Assembly: GCF_004403185.1 (NCBI RefSeq)
Contig: NZ_SOHJ01000011.1
Location: 496,001-560,000, forward strand
DNA: 64,000 nucleotides
Source of the DNA: Cryobacterium suzukii
GTDB taxonomy: Bacteria; Actinomycetota; Actinomycetes; Actinomycetales; Microbacteriaceae
Direction of reading: 5' to 3'
Shown here: piece after piece, positions 1 to 8,579 of the stretch
How the letters are laid out: every line of letters starts with the position of its first letter
Position numbering within the stretch: the stretch's first letter is position 1
Translations under genes and position numbers: made by a program
The notes under the pieces: generated by a model
What the model was told of the DNA's origin: nothing
Database searches by the model: none
Seen by the model: only the letters and a program-made list of their open reading frames with translations

Positions 1-1
1 C

Positions 2-418
2 CCCCATCATGAACAGGCCGTTCAAATGAGCGATGATCTTCTCGCGAAGGACGGCCTCGATCAAAGCGTGATCGACCTCGCGACCGAGATCAAGGCTGCC
101 CAGGAACCGGAGATCACCCAGTTGAAAGATTGGTTGACGGCGTGGGGCGAAGATGACAACAGCATGTCAGGCATGGGCGGCAGCTCTGACGGGATGATGT
201 CCGAAGACGACATGATGACGCTGCAGGACGCCGACGGAGCGGAGGCCAGCACCTTGTTCCTCGAACAGATGACTGCGCACCACAAGGGCGCCGTCGCGAT
301 GGCGCAGCTCGAAATTGATGAGGGGGAGAATGCGGATGCGCAGGCGATGGCCGCCAACATCGTCAAGACGCAGACGGCTGAAATCGCCGTCATGGCCGAG
401 CTTCTCGCCTCACTCTAG
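2..418 (+). CDS. DUF305 domain protein, 5' end outside window
   Basis: The frame is open from the first bases and reads PHHEQAVQM before the first internal ATG at 26. This is the usual first metal-ligand motif of DUF305 proteins (MxPHHxQAVxM), so the gene begins upstream of the window and the ATG at 26 is not the start. A second motif, EQMTAHHKGAVAMA, lies near residue 92 of the visible part. A Met/Gly/Asp-rich linker (about residues 50-75) joins the two halves. DUF305 proteins are small, usually exported ferritin-like helical proteins linked to copper handling. That fits the downstream multicopper oxidase and the CsoR-like operator. The family call is firm; the precise function is not known. 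Confidence 0.88.
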   Translation, partial: PHHEQAVQMSDDLLAKDGLDQSVIDLATEIKAAQEPEITQLKDWLTAWGEDDNSMSGMGGSSDGMMSEDDMMTLQDADGAEASTLFLEQMTAHHKGAVAMAQLEIDEGENADAQAMAANIVKTQTAEIAVMAELLASL

Positions 419-431
419 AGCGGCACATTCG

Positions 432-462
432 GGGCGGGTTCTTTTCTCCAGAGCCCGCCCTT
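432..462 (+). terminator. weak hairpin after DUF305 gene
   Basis: GGGCGGGTTCT (432-442) pairs with AGAGCCCGCCC (450-460) through 11 positions including one T.G wobble, with a 7-nt loop. Only two T follow, so it is a weak intrinsic terminator at best. It sits 14 bp after the stop codon. Confidence 0.4.
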
Positions 463-558
463 GGACACCACCGTTCGTTTTCTGATTCACCTGCAAGGAC
501 ATATTTATGTATCGCCGACAATTTTTTCACCTGATGACTACTCCCGGGGCAGTGCTCC

Positions 559-1410
559 GTGGATAGCACCGGTCACGTCGCCACGGCCCCGCACATCTCC
601 GGTGCAATTCCGCAAATGTCACGCCGCGATGTGCGCGCAATGGAGAATCTGGTTCGTGCGGGCCGATCCGGCTCACCGAGAACGGCGCCACCGGTCAAAG
701 TCCCCCTCCGGCCCATCCCCCTGCGCCAGCGTGCTGCGGCAGCCAGCGCCATGGCGATGATCGCGCTCCTCGCGATTGGCACGTCCCTACCCGCACTCGC
801 TGTCAACCCAGAACCACCGCAGGCCTCTGCTGCGAGCGCCGAGAAGACGGCCGATCTACAAAGCGTCACAGCCGCGGGTACAACATCCGTCCCCATTGAA
901 CGCGATGGATACACCATCACGGAAGCGCCTGAACCCGCCTCGTATACCGAAGTTGCCACCAACGGGGAATACGCCAGCCTGAGTCCGGGCCAGCTCAGCG
1001 ATCAAGGTTGGGCTCTACCAGTTCTGGGCAGAATATCGAGCCCGTTTGGTTCTCGCCCGAACAAGCCAGTTGATGGTGTCGGCGACTTTCACAACGGCAC
1101 CGACATTGCCGCTCCCTGCGGCCAGCCCGTCTTCGCTGCGACCGGAGGAAAAGTTGTCACCTCGGGCGCCCAGGGCTCCTATGGCAACTGGGTTCTCATC
1201 GACCACGGTGACGGCATCGAAACGGGCTATGCCCACAACAGTCAGCTCCTCGTTGACTCCGGTCAGCTCGTTGTAGCCGGTGAAATTATCGCCCTGGTGG
1301 GGTCAACGGGTGCGTCGAGCGGCTGCCACGTGCACTTCGAAACGCGCGTCGACGGCGAAGGCACCAACGCCGAATCATTCATGAGCTCCAGAGGAGTCAC
1401 TCTTGGTTAA
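559..1410 (+). CDS. M23 family metallopeptidase, secreted
   Basis: The C-terminal half (about residues 150-280) is a LytM/M23 fold with the zinc motifs HNGTDIAAP (HxxxD) and CHVHFET (HxH). These enzymes cleave peptidoglycan cross-links in the cell wall. A hydrophobic stretch, MAMIALLAIGTSLPALA, near residues 65-81 acts as signal peptide or membrane anchor behind an unusually long, basic N-terminal tail. That tail may mean translation starts later, for example at the ATG at 616; neither start has a clear ribosome site. The Ala/Thr/Ser-rich region after the hydrophobic segment is a wall-spanning linker. The stop overlaps the TTG start of the next gene, so the two are probably co-transcribed. 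Confidence 0.85.
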   Translation: MDSTGHVATAPHISGAIPQMSRRDVRAMENLVRAGRSGSPRTAPPVKVPLRPIPLRQRAAAASAMAMIALLAIGTSLPALAVNPEPPQASAASAEKTADLQSVTAAGTTSVPIERDGYTITEAPEPASYTEVATNGEYASLSPGQLSDQGWALPVLGRISSPFGSRPNKPVDGVGDFHNGTDIAAPCGQPVFAATGGKVVTSGAQGSYGNWVLIDHGDGIETGYAHNSQLLVDSGQLVVAGEIIALVGSTGASSGCHVHFETRVDGEGTNAESFMSSRGVTLG

Positions 1411-2356
1411 ATGCAAGCGATCAACACGCCGAGTGATTGCCTTGTCCGTACCGCTCGTTGGCCTCATGGTTCTGACGGGGTGTTCTGCCAACGATTTGGA
1501 CTCGACGGCGGTATCACCCAGCACTGCCCCGATGGCAACCGCTTTCGAACACGTGCATGGCCTCGGCGCCGACCCTCTCACTGGAGACACCTACGCTGCC
1601 ACGCACCAGGGGGTGTGGCTCATCCCGACCGGAGTGCTGCCCGACACCTATCTGGCCGGAGCGCCACGAGCCGACACGACCCAACCCGTGCAGCTCGGCG
1701 GCCTGGCGCAGGACACGATGGGCTTTACCGTGGCCGCGCCCGGCCAGTTGATGGCATCGGGTCACCCCGATCCAGCCGAACCCAGCGATCTGGCGCTCCC
1801 TAATTTGGGACTTATCTCCAGCACAGACGGTGCGTCGTCGTGGTCACCGTTGTCGCTGGCCGGCAAGACCGATTTTCACGATCTGGATGCTGTCCCCCTC
1901 GACGACGGCACCCTCCGCGTCTACGGGTACGACGCGGGCGCCGGGGGCATTTCCGTCAGTGACGACTCCGGCCTCACCTGGTCAGCGGGAGCGCAGCTCG
2001 CACTCCGCGACCTGAGCGCGGATCCATCCCAGGTCGATCGGCTCTACGCAACGACCGCCTCGGGCGTGCTGGTGAGCGCCGATGCGGGCCGCACTTTCAC
2101 CGCGTTGGCTGGCGCACCGGCGCTGCTCCTGCTGGATTCCGCCGCCGGAGGATTGGTCGGTCTCGATCCCAACGGCGGAGTCTGGCGCCAGGACGGCCAG
2201 ACGTGGGCGCAAACCGGAACGACCGGTCGCACCCCCGAAGCGTTCACCGTCGTCGGCGGATCCGCACCCTGGATCCTCGTCGCGGATGCCACCGGCATCG
2301 CCGCCAGCAGTGACTTTGGAAACACCTGGACCGCACTGGTATCGCTCTCCAGCTAG
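1403..2356 (+). CDS. BNR/Asp-box lipoprotein (F510_1955 family)
   Basis: The TTG start at 1403 overlaps the previous stop and has GAGGAG at 1391-1396 as ribosome site. The N-terminus is a lipoprotein signal, VPLVGLMVLTGC, with the lipobox Cys at about residue 27. The mature protein has Asp-box/sialidase-type repeats with S-x-D-x-G-x-T-W character: SSTDGASSWSP, SVSDDSGLTWS, SADAGRTFTA, SSDFGNTWTA. This predicts a surface-anchored beta-propeller. The motif FEHVHGLGADPLTGD near residue 48 is typical of proteins labelled F510_1955 family glycosylhydrolase, often found near copper genes. No enzymatic activity has been shown for the family as far as I know, so glycosidase is only a label. Confidence 0.75.
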   Translation: MVKCKRSTRRVIALSVPLVGLMVLTGCSANDLDSTAVSPSTAPMATAFEHVHGLGADPLTGDTYAATHQGVWLIPTGVLPDTYLAGAPRADTTQPVQLGGLAQDTMGFTVAAPGQLMASGHPDPAEPSDLALPNLGLISSTDGASSWSPLSLAGKTDFHDLDAVPLDDGTLRVYGYDAGAGGISVSDDSGLTWSAGAQLALRDLSADPSQVDRLYATTASGVLVSADAGRTFTALAGAPALLLLDSAAGGLVGLDPNGGVWRQDGQTWAQTGTTGRTPEAFTVVGGSAPWILVADATGIAASSDFGNTWTALVSLSS

Positions 2357-2372
2357 CAGGAAGTCAGAAAAG

Positions 2373-2388
2373 ATACCCCCAGCGGTAT
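2373..2388 (+). promoter_or_regulatory. CsoR-like copper operator
   Basis: The inverted repeat ATACC-N6-GGTAT (ATACCCCCAGCGGTAT) lies between the BNR gene and the SHOCT gene, 37 bp before the ATG at 2425, next to an AT-rich stretch (TTAAATATTTACAAAT). CsoR/RicR copper-sensing repressors bind G-tract palindromes of the TACCC...GGGTA type. The right arm here has GGTAT rather than GGGTAT, so the match is imperfect. No csoR gene is in the window. Confidence 0.5.
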
Positions 2389-2424
2389 GATTAAATATTT
2401 ACAAATCACGAAAGGAATCGCATC

Positions 2425-2679
2425 ATGATGTGGGGCAATGGAAGCCTGGGTTGGTCCTGGGGGTTCGGATTGCTGGCTTTGGTTGGCATCGCCATCCTCG
2501 TGTATCTCGTCATTCGCTTATCTACCAAAAACGGGCAGAATAGCCCCTCCTCACCGTCCGTCCCCGCGTCGCCTGATCTGACCAGCGCGCGGAAGATCCT
2601 CGACGAGCGATTCGCTCGCGGGGAGCTGGCGGCAGAGCAGTACCGCGAACTGGTCCGGGTGCTCGCGGAAGGCCGATGA
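2425..2679 (+). CDS. SHOCT domain small membrane protein
   Basis: The 84-residue protein has one transmembrane helix (about residues 11-30, WGFGLLALVGIAILVYLVIR). A polar Ser/Pro linker follows, then a C-terminal SHOCT motif, ARKILDERFARGELAAEQY, at about residues 55-75. GAAAGGA at about 2410-2416 is the ribosome site. SHOCT proteins with one helix commonly sit beside copper oxidases and DUF305 genes; the molecular role is unknown. It overlaps the multicopper oxidase start by 4 bp (ATGA) and is probably the first gene of a copper-induced two-gene operon under the operator at 2373. Confidence 0.85.
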   Translation: MMWGNGSLGWSWGFGLLALVGIAILVYLVIRLSTKNGQNSPSSPSVPASPDLTSARKILDERFARGELAAEQYRELVRVLAEGR

Positions 2680-4139
2680 TGGCTGACATTAGCCGCCGAA
2701 ACGCTCTCATTCTTGGCGGGGTAGGGATTGGCGGGGTAGCCATCGGAGCAACTGGCTTCCTCGTGAATCAAAAATCGGGAAGACCGCTGGCTTCGGAAGC
2801 CGTGTCTGGGGCCGACCTCGTTCAGCCCACCGAATTACGCAGCTCCAACGGTGTGCTGACGGTGGCCCTGGAATCGTCGTCTCAGCACGTAAGCATTGCC
2901 GGACGCGACGTGCGCGCACTCAGTTACAACGGGGGCGTTCCTGGCCCCACACTGCGCGTTCGCGCCGGCGACATTCTCAATGTCAGCCTGCGTAATGGCC
3001 TGACCGATCCGAGCAACCTGCACGTGCACGGCCTCCACGTTTCTCCGGAGAACAATAGCGACAACATGTTCGTCACGATCGAAGCCGGCGACTCGTTCGA
3101 CTACCAGTACGAACTGCCCAACAATCACGCTCCGGGCGTGTACTGGTATCACCCGCACCATCACGGTTTCGTCGCCGACCAAGTGTTCGGAGGTCTCTAT
3201 GGCGCCATCATCGTGGAAGACCCCGAGGAGATTCCCGCTACCCGGGAGCGCGTACTTGTCATCTCCGACATCACCTTCGATTCATCCGGCACCATTCCAA
3301 CTGCCACGGCGATGCAGAAGATGTCGGGTCGCGAGGGCGAGCTCGTTCTGGTCAACGGGCAACTCTCCCCCACATTGAACGCTGGCGCAGGCGAGCGTGA
3401 ACGCTGGCGGGTCATCAATGCGTGCACCTCTCGCTTCCTGCGGCTTCGACTCGACGGTCAGCAGCTCACCCTTCTCGGAATCGACTCCGGCCGGTTCGAA
3501 TCCGCCCGCGATGTTGACGAGGTTGCCTTAGCCCCAGGCAATCGTGCCGATCTCCTGGTGACGGGTCGCGTCGGCACGTCCACGCTTCGGGCCCTCCCCT
3601 ACGACCGCGGCGCAACCGGCGGAATGATGGGCGGCGGCACCTCTACCTCCGTCGATATTGCGTTGGCTATGCTCGTAGTGGCCGACGCCCGCATCACCGA
3701 ATTGACCGCGATACCGGACCAGCCTGCACCAAACGACCTCCGGTCGGTGGCCGTCACCGCTCGCCGCCAGTTGGTGTTCGCCATGGGAATGGGTGGCAGC
3801 ATGCGCGGCGGCATGATGTCAGCTACGATCAACGACCGCGCATTTGATGCCACCCATATCGACACGACCGTGCAATTTGGAAGCGTCGAAGAATGGACTC
3901 TCACCAACACCAGCACTCTCGATCACCCTCTGCACCTGCACGTCTGGCCGATGCAGATCATTGAACAGGATGACCGACCAGTCGAGTCGGTCATCTGGCA
4001 GGACGTCGTGAACATACCGGCACGCAGCACCGTGCGCGTTCGGGTCAAGTTCGATGATTTCAGCGGACGAACCGTCTATCACTGCCATGTCCTCGACCAC
4101 GAAGATGCCGGCATGATGGGCATCATTCAAGCGCTCTAA
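2676..4139 (+). CDS. multicopper oxidase, Tat-exported
   Basis: All copper-ligand motifs are present: HVHGLH (about residue 115), WYHPHHHG (about 156), HPLHLHVWPMQ (about 416) and YHCHVLDHEDAGMM (about 468). The last is the type 1 copper site with Met as axial ligand. The N-terminus, SRRNALILGGVGIGG, is a twin-arginine-type signal, consistent with export after copper loading. Two Met-rich loops (GGMMGGG near 315 and GMGGSMRGGMM near 370) resemble the Met-rich regions of CueO-type cuprous oxidases. It probably oxidises Cu(I) or phenolic substrates outside the membrane for copper tolerance. Start codon and SHOCT stop overlap as ATGA, with GGAAGG at 2667-2672. Confidence 0.9.
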   Translation: MMADISRRNALILGGVGIGGVAIGATGFLVNQKSGRPLASEAVSGADLVQPTELRSSNGVLTVALESSSQHVSIAGRDVRALSYNGGVPGPTLRVRAGDILNVSLRNGLTDPSNLHVHGLHVSPENNSDNMFVTIEAGDSFDYQYELPNNHAPGVYWYHPHHHGFVADQVFGGLYGAIIVEDPEEIPATRERVLVISDITFDSSGTIPTATAMQKMSGREGELVLVNGQLSPTLNAGAGERERWRVINACTSRFLRLRLDGQQLTLLGIDSGRFESARDVDEVALAPGNRADLLVTGRVGTSTLRALPYDRGATGGMMGGGTSTSVDIALAMLVVADARITELTAIPDQPAPNDLRSVAVTARRQLVFAMGMGGSMRGGMMSATINDRAFDATHIDTTVQFGSVEEWTLTNTSTLDHPLHLHVWPMQIIEQDDRPVESVIWQDVVNIPARSTVRVRVKFDDFSGRTVYHCHVLDHEDAGMMGIIQAL

Positions 4140-4804
4140 ACGCGCCGTTCGTGTCGACGGGGCTTGAGGCGCTCTGGAGCGTCGGAAGCTTCAACGAAGT
4201 CGCAGGTGAATTCCCCTTCGTAGCCGAACAGGAATCCAAAGACACGGTTTCGCACGTCGAGTCTGACTCGGTAGACGCCAGCTGCGTCGTCGTAGGATTC
4301 GTGCAGTTCTGCCCGACCGCTGAACAGCATGGGAAACCGGAACGCGACGGGGCCCTCGTAGAAGCGTTGAGCGCCCGAACGCAACCGTAGTGACCCGTCC
4401 GGTTGAACCGACAGGTCGAGGTCAACTGCCAGATGCTGATGCGTACCCAGGTAATCCAGGACTTTGCCGCCGCTGAGGACCATAGTTGCGTCGAACCGGC
4501 TGGGCCGGTCGCGGACCTGGTACTCGCGCACGAAGGTGACGGTCTCGCGCCCGTAGGGGTCGAGGTAGGGGTAGTTCCAGATCGTGAACGGTACGTTTGT
4601 GCCGAGGTCGGGAATGAGGATATTGCGTATCTTTCCAAGGCGCAGGAACGGGATCGTCCACCATGGCCCTCGACTGATCCGCAGCATCGTGCCGCGACCG
4701 ATGCACGCGTAGCCGGCGTGCAGACCGACTCCGAATCGTCGTTGCAACATCGGATGCAACCGGTCGAAGTCTGCGCCTAAAGATTCCTGAAAGATCGACG
4801 TCAC
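4136..4804 (-). CDS. DUF4166 domain protein
   Basis: I place the start at the GTG at 4804, which overlaps the stop of the SRPBCC gene (GTGA) and yields VTSIFQESLGADFDRLHPML. This is the usual N-terminus of DUF4166 proteins, about 222 aa. A longer frame to 4933 would only add Pro/Ala/Arg-rich out-of-family sequence. The conserved middle part includes GRGTMLRI and FRFPMLFSG. The function of DUF4166 is unknown; members are often paired with SRPBCC/polyketide-cyclase-like proteins, as here. Its stop overlaps the convergent multicopper oxidase stop, so no terminator separates the two transcripts. Confidence 0.8.
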   Translation of the reverse strand: MTSIFQESLGADFDRLHPMLQRRFGVGLHAGYACIGRGTMLRISRGPWWTIPFLRLGKIRNILIPDLGTNVPFTIWNYPYLDPYGRETVTFVREYQVRDRPSRFDATMVLSGGKVLDYLGTHQHLAVDLDLSVQPDGSLRLRSGAQRFYEGPVAFRFPMLFSGRAELHESYDDAAGVYRVRLDVRNRVFGFLFGYEGEFTCDFVEASDAPERLKPRRHERRV

Positions 4805-5409
4805 GGTGCCTCCAGCGTGTGCAGGGATGTGGGAGCCAGGGTCATGGCGTTGCCGCGCCGGGGTGTCCGCCGGCATCGCGCAGCCTGCGGCCGGCCCGGG
4901 CGCCAGAACGCGAGGACGGACCCGATCGTCCACCGCTCTGGCAGCGTTCCGGTTTCGGCCCAGATTCGTAGGCGGTCAAAGCTCCACGCGGTCATCCATC
5001 CAATAATCCGCCGCATGACCAGCCGGTCGATCAGCCGACCCCACCCCGGCTCATAGTCAAAGCCGGTTATGAACGTCGTCCCCTGGGACGTTGGAATGTA
5101 CCGCCAGTAGCCTCGTCCTGCTCGGAGCGGCGAAAGGCGGTCATCCGTCGTAAAACGCAGCGCCGACGTCAGTGTTCCGTCGGGCCGCTGCTTCTCTCCG
5201 AGCGAGGTACCCGTCCCCCTAATCGTATGAAAGAGCAGCCGACGCTGGTAGATGAAGCGGCTTCCACCAGTCGGAATCGTCGCGATCGGGCTGATAGAGC
5301 TAAAACGCAGATCCCACCGTGGATGCTGATCCGGGTCTTGAGTGAGCTGCCACACACGGTCAACATCGGCTTTGATCTCGATCTCCACATAGATCGCCGT
5401 CTCGCCCAT
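4801..5409 (-). CDS. SRPBCC family protein
   Basis: The sequence from ETAIYVEIEIKADVDRVWQL through PRWDLRF is the classic opening of a START/SRPBCC ligand-binding fold. The frame continues upstream to 5532, but that extension is Arg/Ser-rich and lacks the fold. I choose ATG 5409; ATG 5424 is also possible. The C-terminal segment (about residues 165-202) is basic and extends past the fold. It overlaps DUF4166 by 4 bp and is presumably translated with it. The ligand and reaction are unknown. Confidence 0.75.
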   Translation of the reverse strand: MGETAIYVEIEIKADVDRVWQLTQDPDQHPRWDLRFSSISPIATIPTGGSRFIYQRRLLFHTIRGTGTSLGEKQRPDGTLTSALRFTTDDRLSPLRAGRGYWRYIPTSQGTTFITGFDYEPGWGRLIDRLVMRRIIGWMTAWSFDRLRIWAETGTLPERWTIGSVLAFWRPGRPQAARCRRTPRRGNAMTLAPTSLHTLEAP

Positions 5410-5684
5410 GAACCCAGCATGCCTCATCGACGAAAATTGCCCGAATCGCGAGCCGCGACAAAAAACGATCCTCATAGATCGTCCTCGAACGGTGAAACGT
5501 CGCCCAGTGAGGGCGTTTTCCGCGACGCTCATGACCTTAGAGGTGCCGGAGCTTGGCGCTCGTCCGCCTTGATCAGAACGCCCCTAGACCCTTTGAGATG
5601 GCTACGCAGCCTGAGCGGCAACGAGTTGTCATCGTATGACTCTGTCGTGCCGCGTACTGCGCTTTGTAATGCCACACTCGTGAC

Positions 5685-6098
5685 ATGACTTCCAAAATTC
5701 GGTTGAAAAATCGCCTCGTATTAGTGCTTCCCGCAGTGGCCATTGTGGTCGTTACTTGGCTCGTATTCTGGATGGCGCAAGGATTCCCCACCATGTGCAA
5801 CCTCGTCGCCCCGTGCCAGGGCCCTGAGGTCAGGGTTGCACCGGCTCTCCTTTTCGGCGGGATGATGCTTGCACCGTTGGCGGCGGTGATTCTCATGTCC
5901 GTCGTTCGCTCACCGGCAGGTTGGCTCGTCGTACTGTCCTATGTCGCCCTCGTGCTTCTAGCGGTTGTCGGGTACGTCGTCATCAGCTTCAGCGGCGGGT
6001 TCGGCGTTGATGCGGCATTCCTCGCTGGTCTCCTCGGAACTTGCGGGACAGCAGCGCTCGCCTATGTGGGAATCACTGCCCTTCGACGCGAGACTTGA
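5685..6098 (+). CDS. small integral membrane protein, unknown
   Basis: The 137-residue protein has four predicted transmembrane helices: about 11-31, 50-71, 77-101 and 105-130. Two Cys lie in the first outer loop (MCNLVAPCQG). No family is recognised. It begins at ATG 5685, divergent from the SRPBCC gene. Coding character (hydrophobic periodicity, GC third positions) is good. Confidence 0.65.
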   Translation: MTSKIRLKNRLVLVLPAVAIVVVTWLVFWMAQGFPTMCNLVAPCQGPEVRVAPALLFGGMMLAPLAAVILMSVVRSPAGWLVVLSYVALVLLAVVGYVVISFSGGFGVDAAFLAGLLGTCGTAALAYVGITALRRET

Positions 6099-6282
6099 GC
6101 AGCGACGTTTCCAAGCCGGAACCAGACTGGCGAGCCCTCTGATGGCGAAAGCAGCGATTGCCGACCGCCCGCGGAATCCGCCGGAACTTGATCTGCAGCG
6201 CGCACTCGACGGAGTGACATCGACCATACCGGGGCCATTCGACAACGACCGATGGATCGGAACCGTGATGGTCGGCCGACGG

Positions 6283-7359
6283 CTACTGAACGGCGTTCTC
6301 GTGCCGTCGGGCATCACGTCGGACGCGACCTGCCCGGAACGGTTGGCGCGCCATCGCTGTGAAAACGAGGAGCCATACGACCAGCGCGGCCCACAGCGTG
6401 ACGGTACCAATCTGGCCGACGAGCGGCAGCGTGTCGGCCTGACCCAGATAGATTCCGGCGACGGCATACATTCCGACGGGGAACGCGATGCTCCACAGTG
6501 TCGCTTGATAGCGCAGTGGTACGTGGCGTTTGAAGTGACGCCAGATCCCCACGGCGATGAGCACGGGGATGAGCCAGGTCGCGAAAGCCCAGAACATCAC
6601 GGATATGCCGCCGACCAGTCCGCGAGTCGCGCTTACCATCGGAGCATCCGCCATTTCGACGATGCGGGCGCCGGCCAGAACTGTGATCGCGCAGGCGCCC
6701 ATCGATACCCAGTACGGCGGATCGAGATCTTCCGGCCGCAGTGTGTAGAGCATCAGGCGCAGTGAGACGAACACCCCAGCGGCTCCATAGAGGAAAATGC
6801 CGACCGACCACGACAATATGGCCAGTACCGCGAGCAGCGCCCTGGCATCGCCCGCGACCGGTTCGAGCGCCGCTGCCACGACGGCGACCGACTGGCTCGC
6901 AACGACCCAGATAAACCAGGTTCCGTTTGCCGACCCCAGTACGGGGCGTGCCGTGCGGCCCAGTACAGCGAGCCAGGGCACCGCGTAACCGAGCACGACC
7001 CAGGCCACACCAGCCACGCCCAGGAGCACCGTTGCCGCAAGAAACCATCCTTCCACGGCCAAACGCGCAGCCAGCACATTGGTGCCGGCGACGAAGGTGA
7101 AGAACTGGAATCCCCGGTTCGGGTCGTGCAGGTCATCGAGAAAGTCTGATCGGAACGCCACGAACCGCCATGTAGTCAGAACCAGGAGTGCCAGATAAGC
7201 TCCGGCGCAGACCACCAGGAGCGCGTAGCTGAGGCCTGCGACCCCGATCAAGTTCATGCCGATCGAGAGGATGCCGGTGGCCATGACCATGGCGAAATAT
7301 CCAGGTGGCATCGTGCGTACGGCGGCGCGCACTCGCACACTTCGCTCGGACGCCATCAT
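6283..7359 (-). CDS. TDT family tellurite-resistance/C4-dicarboxylate transporter
   Basis: A 358-residue protein with about ten hydrophobic helices. It opens with MPPGYFAMVMATGILSIG, characteristic of the TehA/SLAC1/Mae1 anion channel-transporter family. HDPNRGFQFFTFVAGTNVLA and the later NGTWFIWVV match the bacterial branch annotated as tellurite resistance/C4-dicarboxylate transporter. The Phe- and Gly-rich helices probably line the pore. Substrate cannot be told from sequence. It reads leftward, with its start next to the att-like repeat region. The last 25 residues are a basic cytosolic tail. Confidence 0.85.
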   Translation of the reverse strand: MMASERSVRVRAAVRTMPPGYFAMVMATGILSIGMNLIGVAGLSYALLVVCAGAYLALLVLTTWRFVAFRSDFLDDLHDPNRGFQFFTFVAGTNVLAARLAVEGWFLAATVLLGVAGVAWVVLGYAVPWLAVLGRTARPVLGSANGTWFIWVVASQSVAVVAAALEPVAGDARALLAVLAILSWSVGIFLYGAAGVFVSLRLMLYTLRPEDLDPPYWVSMGACAITVLAGARIVEMADAPMVSATRGLVGGISVMFWAFATWLIPVLIAVGIWRHFKRHVPLRYQATLWSIAFPVGMYAVAGIYLGQADTLPLVGQIGTVTLWAALVVWLLVFTAMARQPFRAGRVRRDARRHENAVQ

Positions 7360-7776
7360 TACAGGTTACCCTCCGAGCGGAACTCGCGGCTCTCGCGTGT
7401 CCAGTTGTAATCTGTGCGCGTGACGAACTTTCTGGCGCAGGTTGGGATCGGCGACCGCATTCAAGCCATGGAGCCGCCTGTCAGAATCGAACTGACGACC
7501 TTTTCATTACGAGTGACCGATGGGTGCCCGAAAACACGCCGCGGGGCGTCAAAATCGTTGATTTTATGGTCTTTTTTAGCTCGACGTGATCACCAAAAAC
7601 AGCATCACTTACGTAGGCCAGTGGGAGTTGAGACGGCTAGTTCGAGCCGTCCATTCTCGCCGTGTTATTTATTCCGTTTCGTGGGCGATCCCCCTGTACA
7701 GTAAGCGCATAATCCTCACAGCTGTGACGCACTCCCGCGCTCATGGTTTTGCGTGGTGGAAGAACGGAATCCCCGC
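7360..7776. other. intergenic region with tRNA-Thr fragment and lower-GC flank
   Basis: No gene is supported here. It holds the truncated tRNA-Thr copy at 7469-7516. A lower-GC segment (about 7540-7700) follows, with a 7-bp hairpin GACGGCT/AGCCGTC at 7632-7651. Open frames over the tRNA fragment are chance antisense readings of tRNA. The promoter of the secreted-protein gene at 7777 should lie here, but I cannot define it. Confidence 0.6.
7469..7516 (-). repeat. truncated tRNA-Thr 3' copy (putative distal att site)
   Basis: 48 bp identical except for one base (T at 7503 versus C at 9654) to 9620-9667, the 3' part of the intact tRNA-Thr gene including CCA and the anticodon loop. Same orientation as the tRNA. 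The sequence beyond 7516 does not continue the tRNA, so this is a fragment, not a second gene. Confidence 0.85.
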
Positions 7777-8490
7777 ATGAGAAAAATTTCGCTCGGCCTG
7801 GTCGGCATCGTTGCCGCAGCCGTCAGTCTCGCCATTGTAGTACCTGCGAACGCCGCCAGCAGCGTCCTCTACGTACCGGACAGCTTCAACTCCGCACTTT
7901 CTGACACGAGGGCGACAGGGCACTACGAAGTGGTCGCTTCCGGTCTCCACATTTATACCGACTCGACCACCAGCACAGACAAGGTCGCTGAGTACGTCGA
8001 CACGAACACCCTGCTCGCCGCAGCCGGCGAACCAAACCTTGAGTACACGAACACAGCCGGGGGCATCCCCGGCACCCAGCTCATCGTCGACTTCGACGCT
8101 GACGGCACTGCCGATGGGATCCTCGTCGGAGAGCCTGGCACCTATGGCGACGACTGGTGGTTGAGCAACTCCGCAGACCTGTTCGTCAAGGACGGAGCAC
8201 CGTCCCACATGGGCGGATTCGGCAGCGACAACCACGGCACCCTCGGCCAGTGGCGGACCGCCTTCCCGAACGCTGACGTCACCGCGTTCGGCTTCTCCCT
8301 CGGTTCAGGAGTCAAGGGCGATGGCGTCCTCAACGCGATCAACTTCGCTGGCACTGAATACACGTTCGGAACTCAGACTGTGCTCGCGGGCAAGGACAAC
8401 TGCAAAAACGGCGGGTGGGAAACTAGCACGAGTCCCGTCTTCAAGAATCAGGGTGACTGCGTCAGCTCTTTCGCCTCGTCGAAGGGGTAG
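7777..8490 (+). CDS. secreted protein of unknown function
   Basis: The Sec signal peptide begins MRKISLGLVGIVAAAVSLA and ends near PANA-AS. An upstream in-frame GTG at 7753 is possible but would add eight polar residues before the signal, so I use ATG 7777. The mature part is acidic, Gly/Asn/Thr-rich and beta-like, with repeated aromatic residues (DDWWLSNSADLF, GQWRTAFPNADV). The C-terminus, CKNGGWETS...FKNQGDCVSSF, is a Cys-pair tail seen at the ends of many unrelated actinobacterial secreted proteins. It lies inside the tRNA-Thr-bounded segment. Confidence 0.75.
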   Translation: MRKISLGLVGIVAAAVSLAIVVPANAASSVLYVPDSFNSALSDTRATGHYEVVASGLHIYTDSTTSTDKVAEYVDTNTLLAAAGEPNLEYTNTAGGIPGTQLIVDFDADGTADGILVGEPGTYGDDWWLSNSADLFVKDGAPSHMGGFGSDNHGTLGQWRTAFPNADVTAFGFSLGSGVKGDGVLNAINFAGTEYTFGTQTVLAGKDNCKNGGWETSTSPVFKNQGDCVSSFASSKG

Positions 8491-8579
8491 TTGTACTCGG
8501 CACGGACATTGGTGCCAGTTCGGGCTCGTGTAGGGTGAGGGCCTCCGAGCTTAGGGACTGCAGATAAAGGAGGACCCCA

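Noticed and set aside
5573..5896. Minus-strand 107-aa frame opposite the small membrane protein
   Set aside because: No ribosome site and Arg/Thr/Ser-rich; the plus-strand gene has clear helix periodicity.
5958..6467. Minus-strand 169-aa frame between the small membrane protein and the TDT transporter
   Set aside because: It overlaps both neighbouring genes in another frame and is Ser/Arg-rich without motifs; the 185-bp gap itself holds nothing I can support.
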